Below are positions 31,945-43,417 of a stretch of 64,000 nucleotides of DNA, one piece after another (position 1 is the stretch's first letter; every line of letters begins with the position of its first letter). Under the pieces are notes generated by a model. That model saw only the letters and a list, made by a program, of their open reading frames with translations. It ran no database searches and was not told where the DNA came from. The translations under genes and the position numbers were made by a program. The stretch comes from an uncultured Pseudacidovorax sp. (GTDB taxonomy: Bacteria > Pseudomonadota > Gammaproteobacteria > Burkholderiales > Burkholderiaceae_C), in contig NZ_CAJYES010000245.1 in the NCBI RefSeq assembly GCF_913773995.1, positions 62,001 to 126,000 of the forward strand, in the 5' to 3' direction.

Positions 31945-34179
31945 TCAGAACTTCGCCCGCAAGGTCAGCATGATGTTGCGCGGATCCGCGTAGTTGGCGT
32001 AGTCCAGGTTGGCCCAGTACTTCTTGTTCGTCGCGTTGTTGATGTTCAGCGTCGCGCTCAAGCGCTCGTTGAACTTCCACGTCGCCCGCAGATTCAGCAC
32101 GGCCACCGGCGGATCGGTCACCGTCACCGTACCCAGGATCGGGTGAGGAATGTTGAAGCCCTCGATCTTGGTCTGCCACTGCAGACCACCGCCCACCGAC
32201 AGCGGCGCCAATGCACCGCTCAGCTGGTAGTCGGTCGACAACTGCAGCAGGTACTCGGGGAAGTTCGCGTAGATCAGGTCGCTCGCGTTGCGCTCCACCT
32301 TCGTGCGCGTCAGGCCCGCACTCACGCGCCAGCGCGGCGTCACGAAGCCGGACAGCTCGGCCTCGAAGCCGTACGAGCGCGTGCCATCCACCGCCCGATA
32401 GGCCGAGCTGCCATCGGGCAACGTACCGGCCGGCACGCTGCTGTCGCGCACACCGAAGTTGTCCTGCTTGGTCTCGTAGATGGCGAAGTTGCCCGTCAGG
32501 CGCCCATCCAGCAGGTTGCCTTTGATGCCGATCTCCGCATTGCTGCCCGTCACCGGCGCCAGCGGGTTGTTGTTGGCGTCGCGGTAGTTCTGCGGGTTGA
32601 AGATGCGGCCGTAGCTGGCATAGATCGACGCATCGGGCGTCACGTCGTACATCAGGCCCACGAAAGGCGTGCTCTTGCGATCCACCTTCTGCACGCCGGT
32701 GGTGCTGACGTACTGGCCCGCGGTGTTGAAGCTGCTCGTCGCACGCTCCCAGTTGGTCAGCCGCACGCCCGTCATCAACGACAGCGCATCGGTCAGCCGC
32801 CAACGGCCCGAGGCATACAGGCCGGTCTGGTCGGTCGTCTGCTCGCTCCAGGCGCCCGTCTTGCGGTAGTAGGGCTGCGGCGCGTAGCCGTTCCAGGCGT
32901 AGATGTTGGGGATGTCGTAGCGCCAGCTGGACAGCGAGGTGTAGCCGTCGGTGCGCGTCACCGTGTGGTAGTCGGCAATGCCCAGCACCACGTCGTGCGT
33001 GCGGCCGCCGATGTGCAGCTTGCCCGAGAGGTAGGTGTCGATGGCGTTCTGCGTCTCGGTGCCACCGCCCACCGCGCCATACAGCGTGATGCCGGCACCG
33101 GTCAGGCGGTTGATGAAGGGCGCCGACGACACGGTGCGTCCATAGCCATAGGTGCGCAGGCTGAAGGTCTCGCCTTCGGTGCGGGCAACGCTCGCGCGCA
33201 GGCTCCAGTCGTCGTTGAACTGGTGCTCCAGGTTGGCATACAGCGTTTCGGACTCGCGGCTCCAGCGCGTCCACGAGGGTGAGAAGCTGGTGGAGACCGG
33301 CAGGTCGATCTTGCCGCCGTCCGTGGCAAAGCGCGGGATCGTTCCCCAGATGGGCGCGGTGGGATCGTTCTTCTGCCGCTGGTAGCCGATGGAAGCCACG
33401 GTGCTGCTGCCCAGGTCGGCCTCGACCACGGCCAGCATGGCGGTCTTGTCTTCCGAATAGCGGTCGCGGAAGGAATCCCGCTTCTGCGGCGCGATGACGA
33501 AGCGGCTGCGCACGCTGCCGTCGGCATTGAGCGGCACGTTCAGGTCCAGCTCGGCGCGCTTGAAGTCCCACGAGCCGGCCGACAGCGACACCGAGCCTGC
33601 AAACTGCCGCTGCGGGCGCTTGCGCGTCAGGCTCACCGTGGCCGAAGGCGTGCCCACGCCGGTCAGGATGCCATTGGCGCCGCGCACGACGTCGATGCGC
33701 TCGTACAGCGCGGTGTCGAACTCCTGGTTGGTGCTGCTGCTGTAGCTGGGCAGGCCATCGATCTGGAAGTCGGTGATCTGAAAGCCGCGCGCAAAGTACA
33801 GCGGGCGCTGCGTGTCGTAGAAGCTCACGGCCACGCCGTTCACGTTGCGCAGCACGGCGTCGATGCTGGTGAGTGACTGGCGCTCGATCTGCTCGCGGGT
33901 GATGCTGGTGACGGACTGGGGCGTCTCGCGGGCCGTGAGCGGCAGGCGGGTGGTGGCGCTTTCGCGCGCACCCTGCACCGTGACCGCATCAAGGGACTTC
34001 TGGGGCGACCGCCGCGCGGCAGGCGCCTCGGCGGCTTGGGCGGCCGGTTCCTCGGTCGTCTGCGACCAGGCGGGCAACGCACCCAGCGCGAACACGGCCA
34101 GGGCCAGCGGACGCAGCGGGAGACGCGGGGAGGAGGAAGAGGAAGGGACGGCCGAACGCGACCGGTGGCAAGCAGGCAT
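31945..34179 (-). CDS. TonB-dependent siderophore receptor
   Basis: A 744-residue outer-membrane receptor. A signal peptide with an unusual Ser-rich start (SSSSSPRLPLRPLALAVFALGALPAWS) is followed by a TonB-box-like region (LDAVTVQGARES), the plug domain (ETPQSVTSITREQIERQSLTSIDAVLRNVNGV) and a barrel that ends ...NIMLTLRAKF, with the terminal Phe needed for assembly. The plug pattern is that of ferric-siderophore receptors. Start at the ATG 34177-34179, with AGGAG upstream. ExbB/ExbD and Fur are encoded at 53-56 kb and could energise and regulate it. I looked for a Fur box in the 196-bp divergent region and saw no convincing match. Ligand unknown. Confidence 0.9.
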   Translation of the reverse strand: MPACHRSRSAVPSSSSSPRLPLRPLALAVFALGALPAWSQTTEEPAAQAAEAPAARRSPQKSLDAVTVQGARESATTRLPLTARETPQSVTSITREQIERQSLTSIDAVLRNVNGVAVSFYDTQRPLYFARGFQITDFQIDGLPSYSSSTNQEFDTALYERIDVVRGANGILTGVGTPSATVSLTRKRPQRQFAGSVSLSAGSWDFKRAELDLNVPLNADGSVRSRFVIAPQKRDSFRDRYSEDKTAMLAVVEADLGSSTVASIGYQRQKNDPTAPIWGTIPRFATDGGKIDLPVSTSFSPSWTRWSRESETLYANLEHQFNDDWSLRASVARTEGETFSLRTYGYGRTVSSAPFINRLTGAGITLYGAVGGGTETQNAIDTYLSGKLHIGGRTHDVVLGIADYHTVTRTDGYTSLSSWRYDIPNIYAWNGYAPQPYYRKTGAWSEQTTDQTGLYASGRWRLTDALSLMTGVRLTNWERATSSFNTAGQYVSTTGVQKVDRKSTPFVGLMYDVTPDASIYASYGRIFNPQNYRDANNNPLAPVTGSNAEIGIKGNLLDGRLTGNFAIYETKQDNFGVRDSSVPAGTLPDGSSAYRAVDGTRSYGFEAELSGFVTPRWRVSAGLTRTKVERNASDLIYANFPEYLLQLSTDYQLSGALAPLSVGGGLQWQTKIEGFNIPHPILGTVTVTDPPVAVLNLRATWKFNERLSATLNINNATNKKYWANLDYANYADPRNIMLTLRAKF

Positions 34180-34375
34180 GCAGATGCTCCTGGAGCAGGG
34201 GATGAAAGGGCTGGCTGGCAGCGCTTTCCCCGGCGGGGAGCACAGCTTGCTGTGGCGAAAAACGGCAGATTGTAAGAAGCCGTGCCAAGCCCCTACGAAT
34301 GGGGCGGCGCATCGGCCTCCAGCGCGCAAGGGCCCACGCCGGCAGGATCAATCCGATCGGTTCATGATCGGTGGC

Positions 34376-35389
<1,014 letters not shown>

Positions 35390-35413
35390 GCACTGCACCC
35401 GGCTGCTGCGGCA

Positions 35414-35440
35414 GCACTCACCTTTCGCGAAGGCGAGTGC
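35414..35440. terminator. Hairpin between convergent genes
   Basis: Arms GCACTC and GAGTGC with an inner CCTT/AAGG stem and TCGCG loop lie in the 64-bp gap between two convergent genes. No T-run follows, so this is a candidate bidirectional terminator only. Confidence 0.4.
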
Positions 35441-35453
35441 GCCGCGCTGGCGA

Positions 35454-36362
35454 TCAGAACCGGGCCTTGACCGCGGCCACCGGCCCCTGGAACTTGATCC
35501 GCAGGCCTTGCAGGCCCGGGTCGTCGCGCTTGAGGTCCACGTCGGTGACGGCATAGGCCAGCGACACGCCCACGTTGCGCCACGGGAACCACTCCGCACC
35601 CAGCTGCGCGTTGTAGATGCTGCCGTGCACGCCGCTGCTGCCGCCCTTGCGGATGCCCGAGGCATCGAAGAACAGCCGCAGGTCGGGCGTGATGGCGTGG
35701 CGCACACCCACTTCCAGCATCGGCGCCACGGCGTCGTCGCTGTCCTGGCGGCTGTAGCGGCCATTGCTGCCGTAGAAGCCCAGACCCGGCAGATTGGCGG
35801 TCGCGGCGGCGAAGGCATTGGTTTCCAGCTTGACCTTGTAGTAGCCGATGCCGGCGCCGATGCCGAACACCGTGTTGCCCGAGCCGAACCAGTAGCGGTA
35901 GCCCAGGCGCGCCACGTCCAGGTCGAAGTTCAGGTTGAGGCCGGCGGTGCCGGTGACGCCGAACGGGCCGCTGGTGTAGCCCGTGGTGCCGAAGTTGGAG
36001 TAGTTCTGGCTGTAGCGGAAGGCCTCGAAGGAGATGCCGTGGTTGTCGCCCAGCAGGACCTCGCCGGCGATGCGCGGCAGCGCCTTGCGGTCGGCGGTCA
36101 CATCGCCGGTGTTCAGGGAGCCGAGGGCATTGCCTACGGTGGCACTGACCTTGGGCTCGGCGTAGAAGGCGCCGACCGACAGGCTGATGCGGTCCAGCGC
36201 CGGCGAGACCGTCGAGCGCAGGGCCGGGTCGGTGGCCATCGTCGTCTGCTGCTGGGCCAGGGCGGACAGGGGCAGGAACACCGAGCCGGCCGCCAGGGCC
36301 AGGGGCACGCTGGCGCGGCGCAGCGATCGGGGCGAGGAAGAAGAGGACGAGAAGCGGGGCAT
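35454..36362 (-). CDS. Outer-membrane beta-barrel protein, unassigned
   Basis: A 302-residue exported protein. A Ser-rich start precedes [22 protein letters not shown], a clear signal peptide cleaved before QQQTT. The mature part alternates short polar turns and amphipathic strands ([66 protein letters not shown]) and ends ...AAVKARF with the terminal Phe of outer-membrane proteins. I do not recognise the family beyond a general OmpW/OmpA-barrel-like appearance. The opening [13 protein letters not shown] is very like that of the receptor next door, an odd shared Ser-rich leader. Start at the ATG 36360-36362. Confidence 0.7.
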   Translation of the reverse strand: MPRFSSSSSSPRSLRRASVPLALAAGSVFLPLSALAQQQTTMATDPALRSTVSPALDRISLSVGAFYAEPKVSATVGNALGSLNTGDVTADRKALPRIAGEVLLGDNHGISFEAFRYSQNYSNFGTTGYTSGPFGVTGTAGLNLNFDLDVARLGYRYWFGSGNTVFGIGAGIGYYKVKLETNAFAAATANLPGLGFYGSNGRYSRQDSDDAVAPMLEVGVRHAITPDLRLFFDASGIRKGGSSGVHGSIYNAQLGAEWFPWRNVGVSLAYAVTDVDLKRDDPGLQGLRIKFQGPVAAVKARF

Positions 36363-36589
36363 GGTGCCGATTCCTTCGACGGAATGAGTGACGTGCGCGG
36401 AGGTGCGTGAAAGCGGACGGAGCGGCGGTCGGTGGTTCTCCAGGTGCCAGCAGAACCAGGCGGCGTGCCGACCGTCCAGTGGCAGAAGCCTATCGGCGGG
36501 AATGCCGCGCCCAAGCGGAAGGTGTCGCCCGCGGATGTAGGACGGTGGCGGTGCCCGGAGGCCCGCAACGCCCAGGGCTGCCGTGAGGG

Positions 36590-37357
36590 TCAGAGCCGCG
36601 CGAGCGTCCGCCGCACGATCGCCGCGCTGAAGGGGCTGGCCACGCGGGCCACGAAGCGACCGAAATCGGCATGGGCCGCGTCGTCGGCCCGGTCGGAGAT
36701 GGTGCGCACCGCCGCAAAGGGCACACCCCAGTCGTGGCAGACCTGGGCCACGGCGGCGCCTTCCATCTCCACTGCGAGCGCATCGGGCAGCAGGGCACGC
36801 AGCGCCGCACTTTCCGCCGCCGTGGCGACGAAGCGGTCGCCGCTCACGATCAGGCCGCGGTGCAGCCGGGCTTGCGTCATCGCGAACTCGGCCTGCACCT
36901 CGGCAGGCAGGTGCGCGGGCAACTCGGCCAGCACCTCCTGCGCCGCATCGGCCAGGGCGTCGGCCAGCGGGCCATCGGCCGGAAAGCGGGCCATGCCGGT
37001 CAGCGGCACCTCGTGGCGCGGAAAGAGCGGCGAAGCGTCCATGTCGTGCTGCAGCAGCTCGTGCGCCACCACCACGTCGCCCACCGCCACGCCGTCGCCC
37101 AGCCCGCCGGCCACACCGGTGAAGAGCACGGCCCGCACGCCATAGCGTGCGAGCAGCACGGTGGCCGTGGTCGCGGCCGCCACCTTGCCGATGCGCGAGA
37201 GCACCACGACCACCGGCCGGCCCTCCAGATGACCACGCCAGAACTCGCGCCCGGCGATGCGTTCGGGCTGTTCGTCGGGCATGGCGGCGAGCACGGCCGC
37301 CAGCTCCTCCTGCATGGCGCCGACGATGGCGATGGGGGCGTCTTCTGCAGCGCTCAC
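36590..37357 (-). CDS. mtnN: 5'-methylthioadenosine/S-adenosylhomocysteine nucleosidase
   Basis: A 255-residue MTA/SAH nucleosidase. Motifs: IAIVGAMQEELAAVL at the start, VVVLSRIGKVAAATTATVLL, VLFTGVAGGL, VSGDRFVATAAE and AVEMEGAAVAQVCHDWGVPF with the purine/ribose-binding Met-Glu pair, then VRTISDRAD with the catalytic Asp. It splits adenine from MTA and SAH in methionine recycling. I choose the GTG at 37355-37357, which overlaps the holA stop (GTGA); the longer frame adds a low-complexity Ala/Gly stretch. Last gene of the leuS-lptE-holA-mtnN run. The 227 bp downstream (36363-36589) hold no gene. Confidence 0.9.
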   Translation of the reverse strand: MSAAEDAPIAIVGAMQEELAAVLAAMPDEQPERIAGREFWRGHLEGRPVVVVLSRIGKVAAATTATVLLARYGVRAVLFTGVAGGLGDGVAVGDVVVAHELLQHDMDASPLFPRHEVPLTGMARFPADGPLADALADAAQEVLAELPAHLPAEVQAEFAMTQARLHRGLIVSGDRFVATAAESAALRALLPDALAVEMEGAAVAQVCHDWGVPFAAVRTISDRADDAAHADFGRFVARVASPFSAAIVRRTLARL

Positions 37358-38400
37358 GCGCACAGCTTCGCCGTCATCAGCCCCAGCCGCTGCAGCGCCT
37401 GCCACGGGTCGGCCGGCCAGTCGGGTTGCTTGAGGCCCTTGACGATGCCGTCGGTGACATGCGCGGCGCGCAGCAGCCGCGCCAGGGCACGCGGGGTGAG
37501 GCGCGGCAGCACGCGCTCGAAGGCGCGCTCGCGCGGGCCCCAGATGCGGTTCTCGCGCAGCGCCATGGGCAGCGGACGGCCCGCCTCCATGGCGTCGCGC
37601 ACGCGCTTGAGGGCGCGGATGTCCTCGGCCAGCGTGTAGTGCACCAGCACCGCGGCCTCGCCCTCGGCCTGCAGGCCGCCGAGCATGCGGGCCACGCGCG
37701 GGGCATTGCCCGAGAGCACTGCGTCCGACAGCTTGAACACGTCGTAGCGGGCCACGTTGTTCACGGCGGCCTCGACCTGTTCCCAGCCCAGCTCACCCGG
37801 CGGGTGCAGCAGGGCGAGCTTCTGGATCTCCTGATGGGCGGCGAGCAGGTTGCCTTCCACCCGGTCGGCAAAGAACTGCAGCGTGCGCTGGCCCTCCTCG
37901 CCCGCCTTCACGCGCTGGCCCTGGCGCGCCAGGCGCTGGGCGATCCACTGCGGCAGCGCGCCACGCTCGACCGGGTCGACCTGCAGCGTGACGCCGTGCG
38001 ACTCCAGCGCGCCGAACCAGGCGCCGCCCTTGGTCATCTTGTCCAGACGCGGCAGGAAGACCAGGGTCAGCGTGCCGTCGCTGGCCGCCGCGCTCTCGGC
38101 GATCTGCTGCAAGGCGGTGCTGCCGTCCTTGCCGGGCTTGCCGGAGGGGATGCGGATCTCGATCAGCTGCCGGTCGGCGAAGAGGCTGAGCGAGCCGCCG
38201 GCCGCCAGCACGCTGCTCCAGTCGAAATGCGCGCCGGCCACGGTGAAGCTGCTGCGCTCGGTGTAGCCGGCCGCGCGGCCCGCGGCGCGGATGGCATCGG
38301 CCGCCTCCTGCACCAGCAGCGGCTCGTCGCCGTGCACGGTGTAGAGGGTGCGCAAGCCCTTGGCCAGGTGCGCATCGAGCTGGGCGGCGGCCAGTTGCAT
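37354..38400 (-). CDS. holA: DNA polymerase III, delta subunit
   Basis: A 348-residue HolA. It starts MQLAAAQLDAHLAKGLRTLYTVHGDEPLLVQEAADAIR and includes GSLSLFADRQLIEIRIPSGKPGKDG, LTLVFLPRLDKMTKGGAWF, EGNLLAAHQEIQKLALL and DVFKLSDAVLSG, typical of the delta subunit of the clamp loader. It opens the beta clamp during loading. It lies 13 bp after lptE and overlaps mtnN by 4 nt, a conserved order in proteobacteria. Confidence 0.93.
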   Translation of the reverse strand: MQLAAAQLDAHLAKGLRTLYTVHGDEPLLVQEAADAIRAAGRAAGYTERSSFTVAGAHFDWSSVLAAGGSLSLFADRQLIEIRIPSGKPGKDGSTALQQIAESAAASDGTLTLVFLPRLDKMTKGGAWFGALESHGVTLQVDPVERGALPQWIAQRLARQGQRVKAGEEGQRTLQFFADRVEGNLLAAHQEIQKLALLHPPGELGWEQVEAAVNNVARYDVFKLSDAVLSGNAPRVARMLGGLQAEGEAAVLVHYTLAEDIRALKRVRDAMEAGRPLPMALRENRIWGPRERAFERVLPRLTPRALARLLRAAHVTDGIVKGLKQPDWPADPWQALQRLGLMTAKLCA

Positions 38401-38413
38401 CGGGGCGGAAGGA

Positions 38414-38977
38414 TCAGGAAGCGGCCGGCAGCTTGGCCGCGGCCAGACGGCGCACCAGTTGCTGGGCCATGTCCTGCATCATGTCGCGGTACAGGAAGTT
38501 CTGCTCCGCCTCCTTGGCCAGCACGGTGTTCTCGTTGTAGCTGATGTCGCGCGACAGGGTGATGGGCGTCTTGGGGATCAGCTCGCGGCCGTCCCTGGTG
38601 CGCAGTCGGTAGCTGACTCTCAGCGTGATGGACAGATCACGCGCCTGGCCCGTGGAGGTGGTCGACAAGATCGCGCTGGTGCGGGCCTCGTCGCTGAGAT
38701 CGCACACGGCCTCGGCCTCGCCCACCGGGTCGGTGTTGGCCAGCACCTTCAGGTCGCCCTGTCCGCGCAGCGCTCGGCGCAATTCCGCCGCCACACCCGG
38801 CACGCCGGTCACGGCGATGGAGCGGAAGGGAAACTGCACCGCGCCGCGCATCCGGAAGCCACAGCCCGCCAGAAGCGCTGCCACCGGCAGCGTCGCCGCC
38901 GCCGCGAGCAGTCGGCGACGCGCATGGCCCGTGGCCATGCCCTGCGCCTGCGCGGAAGCGCGCGCGCCCGGCGTCAT
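38414..38977 (-). CDS. lptE: LPS-assembly lipoprotein LptE
   Basis: A 187-residue lipoprotein. An Arg-rich segment and hydrophobic stretch ([20 protein letters not shown]) give a lipobox with Cys39. The mature part carries [19 protein letters not shown] and ends in a helix ([25 protein letters not shown]) typical of LptE. It plugs the LptD barrel that places LPS in the outer leaflet. Its ATG overlaps the leuS stop (ATGA, 38974-38977). ATG at codon 14 is an alternative start giving a more usual signal length. Confidence 0.9.
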   Translation of the reverse strand: MTPGARASAQAQGMATGHARRRLLAAAATLPVAALLAGCGFRMRGAVQFPFRSIAVTGVPGVAAELRRALRGQGDLKVLANTDPVGEAEAVCDLSDEARTSAILSTTSTGQARDLSITLRVSYRLRTRDGRELIPKTPITLSRDISYNENTVLAKEAEQNFLYRDMMQDMAQQLVRRLAAAKLPAAS

Positions 38978-41628
38978 GCCACCACCACGTTGACCAGGCG
39001 ACCCGGCACCACGATCACACGCTTCACGGCCTGGCCGTTCGCATGCTTGGTGAAGGCCTCGCTGGCCACGGCCAGGGCCTCGATCTCGGCCTTGTCGGCG
39101 CTGGCGGGCACCACCACGGCGCCGCGCAGCTTGCCGTTGATCTGCAGCATGAGTTCGACCTCGTCCTGCGCAAGCGCGCTCTCGTCCACCACAGGCCAGG
39201 ATGCATCGAGCAGCAGGCCCTGCGCATCGGCGTAGCCCAGCTGCTTCCACAGCTGGTGCGTCAGGTGCGGCGTGACCGGGTAGAGCACGCGCAGCAGGAT
39301 GCCGAAGCCTTCGCGCAGCACGGCCACGCCGCCTTCCTCGCCCTCGGCCTTGAAGCCTTCGAGCGCGTTGAGCAGCTTCATCGCGCCGGAGACGACGGTG
39401 TTGTACTGCATGCGCTGGTAGTCGTAGTCGACCTGGCGCAGCACGGTGTGCACCTCACGGCGCAGGGCCTTGGCGGCCTTGCCGGGCGCGGCGCCATCGG
39501 CCACGGGCATTGCGGCCAGCGCCTGGCCGAAGTTCCACACGCGGCGCAGGAAGCGGAAGCTGCCTTCCACTGCCGCGTCGTTCCACTCCAGCGTGGCCTC
39601 GGGCGGCGCGGTGAACATGGTGTACAGGCGCGCGGTGTCGGCGCCGTACTTCTCGATCAGCTCCTGCGGATCGACGCCGTTGCGCTCGCTCTTGCCCATC
39701 TTGCCGACGCCGCCGTACTCGACCACCGTGCCGTCGGCCGTGGTGCCGCCGGTGATGCGGCCCTGGGCGTCCAGCGTGGGCGTGACCTCGGCGGGCGGGA
39801 AGTAGTCCTTGCCGCCCTTGGCGTTGCGCTTGAAGTAGATGTGGTTGAGCACCATGCCCTGCGTGAGCAGGCGGGTGAAGGGCTCGTCGATCGTCACGAG
39901 GCCCAGGTCGCGCATCACCTTGGTCCAGAAGCGCGCGTACAGCAGGTGCAGGATGGCGTGCTCGATGCCGCCGATGTACTGGTCCATGCCGCTGCCGCCG
40001 GCGGCATTGCCCTGGCCCCGCATCCAGTAGCGGGCGCCGTCGGCCACCATGGCCTGGTCGTTGGCCGGGTCGCAGTAGCGCATGAAGTACCACGAGCTGT
40101 CCACGAAGGTGTCCATCGTGTCCGTCTCCCGGCGCGCCGGCTTGCCGCAGGTAGGGCAGGTGCAGGCCAGGAAGTCCTCGCGCTTGTTCAGCGGATTGCC
40201 GCTGCCGTCGGGCACGCAGTCGGTGGGCAGCACCACGGGCAGGTCCTGCTCGGGCACCGGCACCGGGCCGCAGTCGGGGCAGTGGATGATCGGGATCGGC
40301 GTGCCCCAGTAGCGCTGGCGGCTGATGCCCCAGTCGCGCAGGCGCCAGGTGGTCTTCTTGGCGCCCAGGCCCTTTTCTTCCAGCGCATGCGCCACGGCGT
40401 CGACAGCCTCCTGGTAGCGCATGCCGCTGAAGTTGTCGGAGTTGATGGTCACGCCGCGCTCCTTGTCGGCGTACCAGTCCTGCCACTTGTGGAAGTCGAA
40501 GTGCGGCTCGTCGTCCACCAGCACCACCTGCACGATCGGAATGCCGTACTTGTTGGCGAAGGCGAAGTCACGCTCATCGTGCGCCGGCACGCCCATCACG
40601 GCGCCGTCGCCGTAGCTCATCAGCACGTAGTTGCCGACCCAGACGGGCACCTGCTCGTCGGTGATCGGGTGCGTGACCGTGAGGCCCGTGGGCACGCCCT
40701 TCTTCTCCTGCGTGGCCAGCTCGGCCTCGGTCACGCCGCCGGCCTTGCACTCGGCGATGAAGGCGGCGACCTTCGGGTCGCTCTGCGCGGCGTGGGTGGC
40801 CAGCGGATGCTCCGGCGCCACGGCGCAGAAGGTCACGCCCATGATGGTGTCGGCGCGCGTCGTGAAGACGTACATGCGGCCGTCCTGGATCGGCGCGCCG
40901 TCCGCGCCGCGGATGTCGTGCGTGAAGGCGAAGCGCACGCCGCTGCTCTTGCCGATCCAGTTCTCCTGCATCAGCCGCACTCGCTCGGGCCAGCCGGGCA
41001 GCTTGTGCTGGACGTGGTCGAGCAGCTCTTCGGCGTAGTCGGTGATCTTGAGGTAGTAGCCGGGGATCTCGCGCTTCTCGACCGGCGCGCCGGTGCGCCA
41101 GCCGCGGCCGTCGATCACCTGCTCGTTGGCCAGCACGGTCTGGTCCACCGGGTCCCAGTTGACGACCTGGGTCTTGCGGTAGGCGATGCCCTTCTCGAGC
41201 ATCTTGAGGAACAGCCACTGGTTCCACTTGTAGTAGCTGGGGTCGCAGGTGGCGACCTCGCGGCTCCAGTCGATGGCCAGGCCCATGGCCTGCAGCTGGC
41301 CCTTCATGTACGCGATGTTCTCGTACGTCCACTTGGCCGGCGGCACGCCGTTCTTGAGCGCCGCGTTCTCGGCCGGCAGGCCGAAGGCGTCCCAGCCCAT
41401 GGGCATGAGCACGTTGTAGCCGCTCATGCGCAGGTAGCGCGCCAGCATGTCGTTGATGGTGTAGTTGCGCACATGGCCCATGTGCAGCTTGCCGCTGGGG
41501 TACGGCAGCATGGAGCAGGCGTAGTACTTCTTCTTGCCCGCGACTTCGGTCACGCGGTAGGCATCGGCGGCGGTCCAGTCGGCCTGGGCGGCGGACTCGA
41601 CTTCACTCGGTTGGTAGGTGGGATTCAT
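38974..41628 (-). CDS. leuS: Leucyl-tRNA synthetase
   Basis: An 884-residue class I synthetase. The HIGH motif is present as [17 protein letters not shown] near residue 40, and the KMSKS-type loop as [13 protein letters not shown]. Editing (CP1) domain blocks such as [29 protein letters not shown] are visible. The zinc-type [18 protein letters not shown] is also present. Start at the ATG 41626-41628, before [14 protein letters not shown]; upstream codons are spurious. The first gene of the minus-strand leuS-lptE-holA-mtnN unit. Divergent from the glycogen operon across 130 bp. Confidence 0.97.
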   Translation of the reverse strand: MNPTYQPSEVESAAQADWTAADAYRVTEVAGKKKYYACSMLPYPSGKLHMGHVRNYTINDMLARYLRMSGYNVLMPMGWDAFGLPAENAALKNGVPPAKWTYENIAYMKGQLQAMGLAIDWSREVATCDPSYYKWNQWLFLKMLEKGIAYRKTQVVNWDPVDQTVLANEQVIDGRGWRTGAPVEKREIPGYYLKITDYAEELLDHVQHKLPGWPERVRLMQENWIGKSSGVRFAFTHDIRGADGAPIQDGRMYVFTTRADTIMGVTFCAVAPEHPLATHAAQSDPKVAAFIAECKAGGVTEAELATQEKKGVPTGLTVTHPITDEQVPVWVGNYVLMSYGDGAVMGVPAHDERDFAFANKYGIPIVQVVLVDDEPHFDFHKWQDWYADKERGVTINSDNFSGMRYQEAVDAVAHALEEKGLGAKKTTWRLRDWGISRQRYWGTPIPIIHCPDCGPVPVPEQDLPVVLPTDCVPDGSGNPLNKREDFLACTCPTCGKPARRETDTMDTFVDSSWYFMRYCDPANDQAMVADGARYWMRGQGNAAGGSGMDQYIGGIEHAILHLLYARFWTKVMRDLGLVTIDEPFTRLLTQGMVLNHIYFKRNAKGGKDYFPPAEVTPTLDAQGRITGGTTADGTVVEYGGVGKMGKSERNGVDPQELIEKYGADTARLYTMFTAPPEATLEWNDAAVEGSFRFLRRVWNFGQALAAMPVADGAAPGKAAKALRREVHTVLRQVDYDYQRMQYNTVVSGAMKLLNALEGFKAEGEEGGVAVLREGFGILLRVLYPVTPHLTHQLWKQLGYADAQGLLLDASWPVVDESALAQDEVELMLQINGKLRGAVVVPASADKAEIEALAVASEAFTKHANGQAVKRVIVVPGRLVNVVVA

Positions 41629-41758
41629 GGGCTTGGCACAGGCGCCCGGCGCAGGGCGGGCCGGGGACCGGCGATTATCAGGGCTCGGCGCGCGGCACAC
41701 GGGGTGGCCCGTTTCTCGCTTGCGGCGCCGTCAAGAGGACAAGGCGAGGAGGCCGGCC

Positions 41759-43417
41759 ATGCACGGCAACGACGACACGAATTGGTGGCGCGGCGCGGTG
41801 ATCTACCAGATCTACCCCCGCAGCTTCATGGACAGCAACGGCGACGGCATCGGCGACCTGCCCGGCATCACCGCCCGGCTCGACCATGTGGCGCAGCTGG
41901 GCGCGGATGCGGTGTGGATCTCGCCCTTCTTCCGCTCGCCGATGAAGGACTTCGGCTACGACGTGGCCGACTACCGCGACGTGGACCCGATCTTCGGCAC
42001 CCTGGCCGACTTCGACGCCCTGCTCGCCCGCGCCCATGCGCTGGGGCTGAAGGTGATCATCGACCAGGTGCTCTCGCACACCTCCGACCAGCATGCCTGG
42101 TTCGCGCAGAGCCGGTCGAGCCGCGACAACGCCCGCGCCGACTGGTACGTGTGGGCCGACCCGCGGCCCGACGGCACGCCGCCCAACAACTGGCTGTCGG
42201 TCTTCGGCGGCAGCGCCTGGCAGTGGGACGCCCGGCGGCGGCAGTACTACCTGCACAGCTTCCTGGCCGAGCAGCCCGACCTCAACTTCCACTGCCCCGC
42301 CGTGCAGGACGCCCTGCTGGCCGAAGTGCGCTTCTGGTGCGAGCGCGGCGTGGACGGCTTCCGCTTCGACGCCTGCAACCACCAGTTCCATGATGCGCAG
42401 CTGCGCGACAACCCGCCGGCGGCGCAGGCCGACATCGACGGCGTGAGCACCGTGCGGGCCGAGAACCCCTACGCCATGCAGCGCCACCTGCACGACAAGA
42501 GCCAGCCCGAGAACCTGGCCTTCCTCGAACGGGTGCGCGCCCTGCTCGACGCCCACGGCGCCGTCGCCCTGGGCGAGGTGGGTGACGAGAACGCGCCGCC
42601 GATCATGGCCCGCTACACCGAAGCCGGCCGGCGGCTGCACATGGCCTACAGCTTCTCGCTGCTGACCAGCGAGCACAGCGCCCGCCACCTGCGGGCGCAG
42701 GTGCAGGCGCTGGAGGACGCGCTGACCCTCACCGGCGGCTGGGGCTGCTGGGCCGTCTCCAACCACGACGTGCCGCGCGTCGCCACCCGTTGGAGCGCCG
42801 GCCGCGGCCCCGACGCGGCGCGCGACCGGCTCTGGCTGGCGCTGCTCGTCAGCCTGCGCGGCAGCGCCAGCCTCTATCAGGGCGAGGAGCTGGGCCTGCC
42901 CGAGGCCGACGTGCCCTTCGAACGGCTGCAGGATCCGTATGGCCGCGCCTTCTGGCCCGAGTTCAAGGGCCGCGACGGCTGCCGCACGCCCATGCCCTGG
43001 CACACCGACGGCGTGCATGGCGGCTTTTCCACCGGCGCGCCCTGGCTGCCGGTGGATGCCGCGCATCTGCCGCTGGCGGTGGACCGCCAGAGCGCCGACG
43101 CGCGCTCCATGCTGGCCTACAGCCGGGCCCTGCTGCATTGGCGGCGCAGCCAGCCGCTGCTTCGCACCGGCGCCCAGCGTTTCGTCGATGCGCCGGAACC
43201 CGTGCTGCATCTGGTGCGCAGTGCCGGGACCGTCCCGGCCGCCGATCCGGACCTGCACGCCCTCTTCAACCTGTCGCCCGAACCGCAGACGCTGGCCCTG
43301 CCCGCGCCGCTGCGCGCCGTCGGCGGCCATCCGTGCACCGGCGGCCGGCTGGACGACACAGGGTATTCGCTACATTTGGAGCCCTACGGCGTCTTCTACG
43401 GCACACCCCTTTCCTGA
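41759..43417 (+). CDS. GH13 alpha-glucosidase
   Basis: A 552-residue oligo-1,6-glucosidase/alpha-glucosidase type enzyme. It begins with WWRGAVIYQIYPRSFMDSNGDGIGDLPGI, the usual start of the group. Catalytic motifs: GVDGFRFDACNHQF (nucleophile Asp), VALGEVGDE (acid Glu) and SNHDVPRVATRW. It most likely cleaves short maltooligosaccharides or isomaltose in the cytoplasm, feeding on products of GlgX and GlgP. The ATG at 41759 has GAGGAGG before it. The stop touches the glgB start (TGAATG), so it is the first gene of the glycogen operon. Confidence 0.88.
   Translation: MHGNDDTNWWRGAVIYQIYPRSFMDSNGDGIGDLPGITARLDHVAQLGADAVWISPFFRSPMKDFGYDVADYRDVDPIFGTLADFDALLARAHALGLKVIIDQVLSHTSDQHAWFAQSRSSRDNARADWYVWADPRPDGTPPNNWLSVFGGSAWQWDARRRQYYLHSFLAEQPDLNFHCPAVQDALLAEVRFWCERGVDGFRFDACNHQFHDAQLRDNPPAAQADIDGVSTVRAENPYAMQRHLHDKSQPENLAFLERVRALLDAHGAVALGEVGDENAPPIMARYTEAGRRLHMAYSFSLLTSEHSARHLRAQVQALEDALTLTGGWGCWAVSNHDVPRVATRWSAGRGPDAARDRLWLALLVSLRGSASLYQGEELGLPEADVPFERLQDPYGRAFWPEFKGRDGCRTPMPWHTDGVHGGFSTGAPWLPVDAAHLPLAVDRQSADARSMLAYSRALLHWRRSQPLLRTGAQRFVDAPEPVLHLVRSAGTVPAADPDLHALFNLSPEPQTLALPAPLRAVGGHPCTGGRLDDTGYSLHLEPYGVFYGTPLS

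Noticed and set aside
34180-34375. A Fur box between the receptor and the LLM oxidoreductase
   Set aside because: No run resembling GATAAT repeats or a 19-bp Fur palindrome was found.
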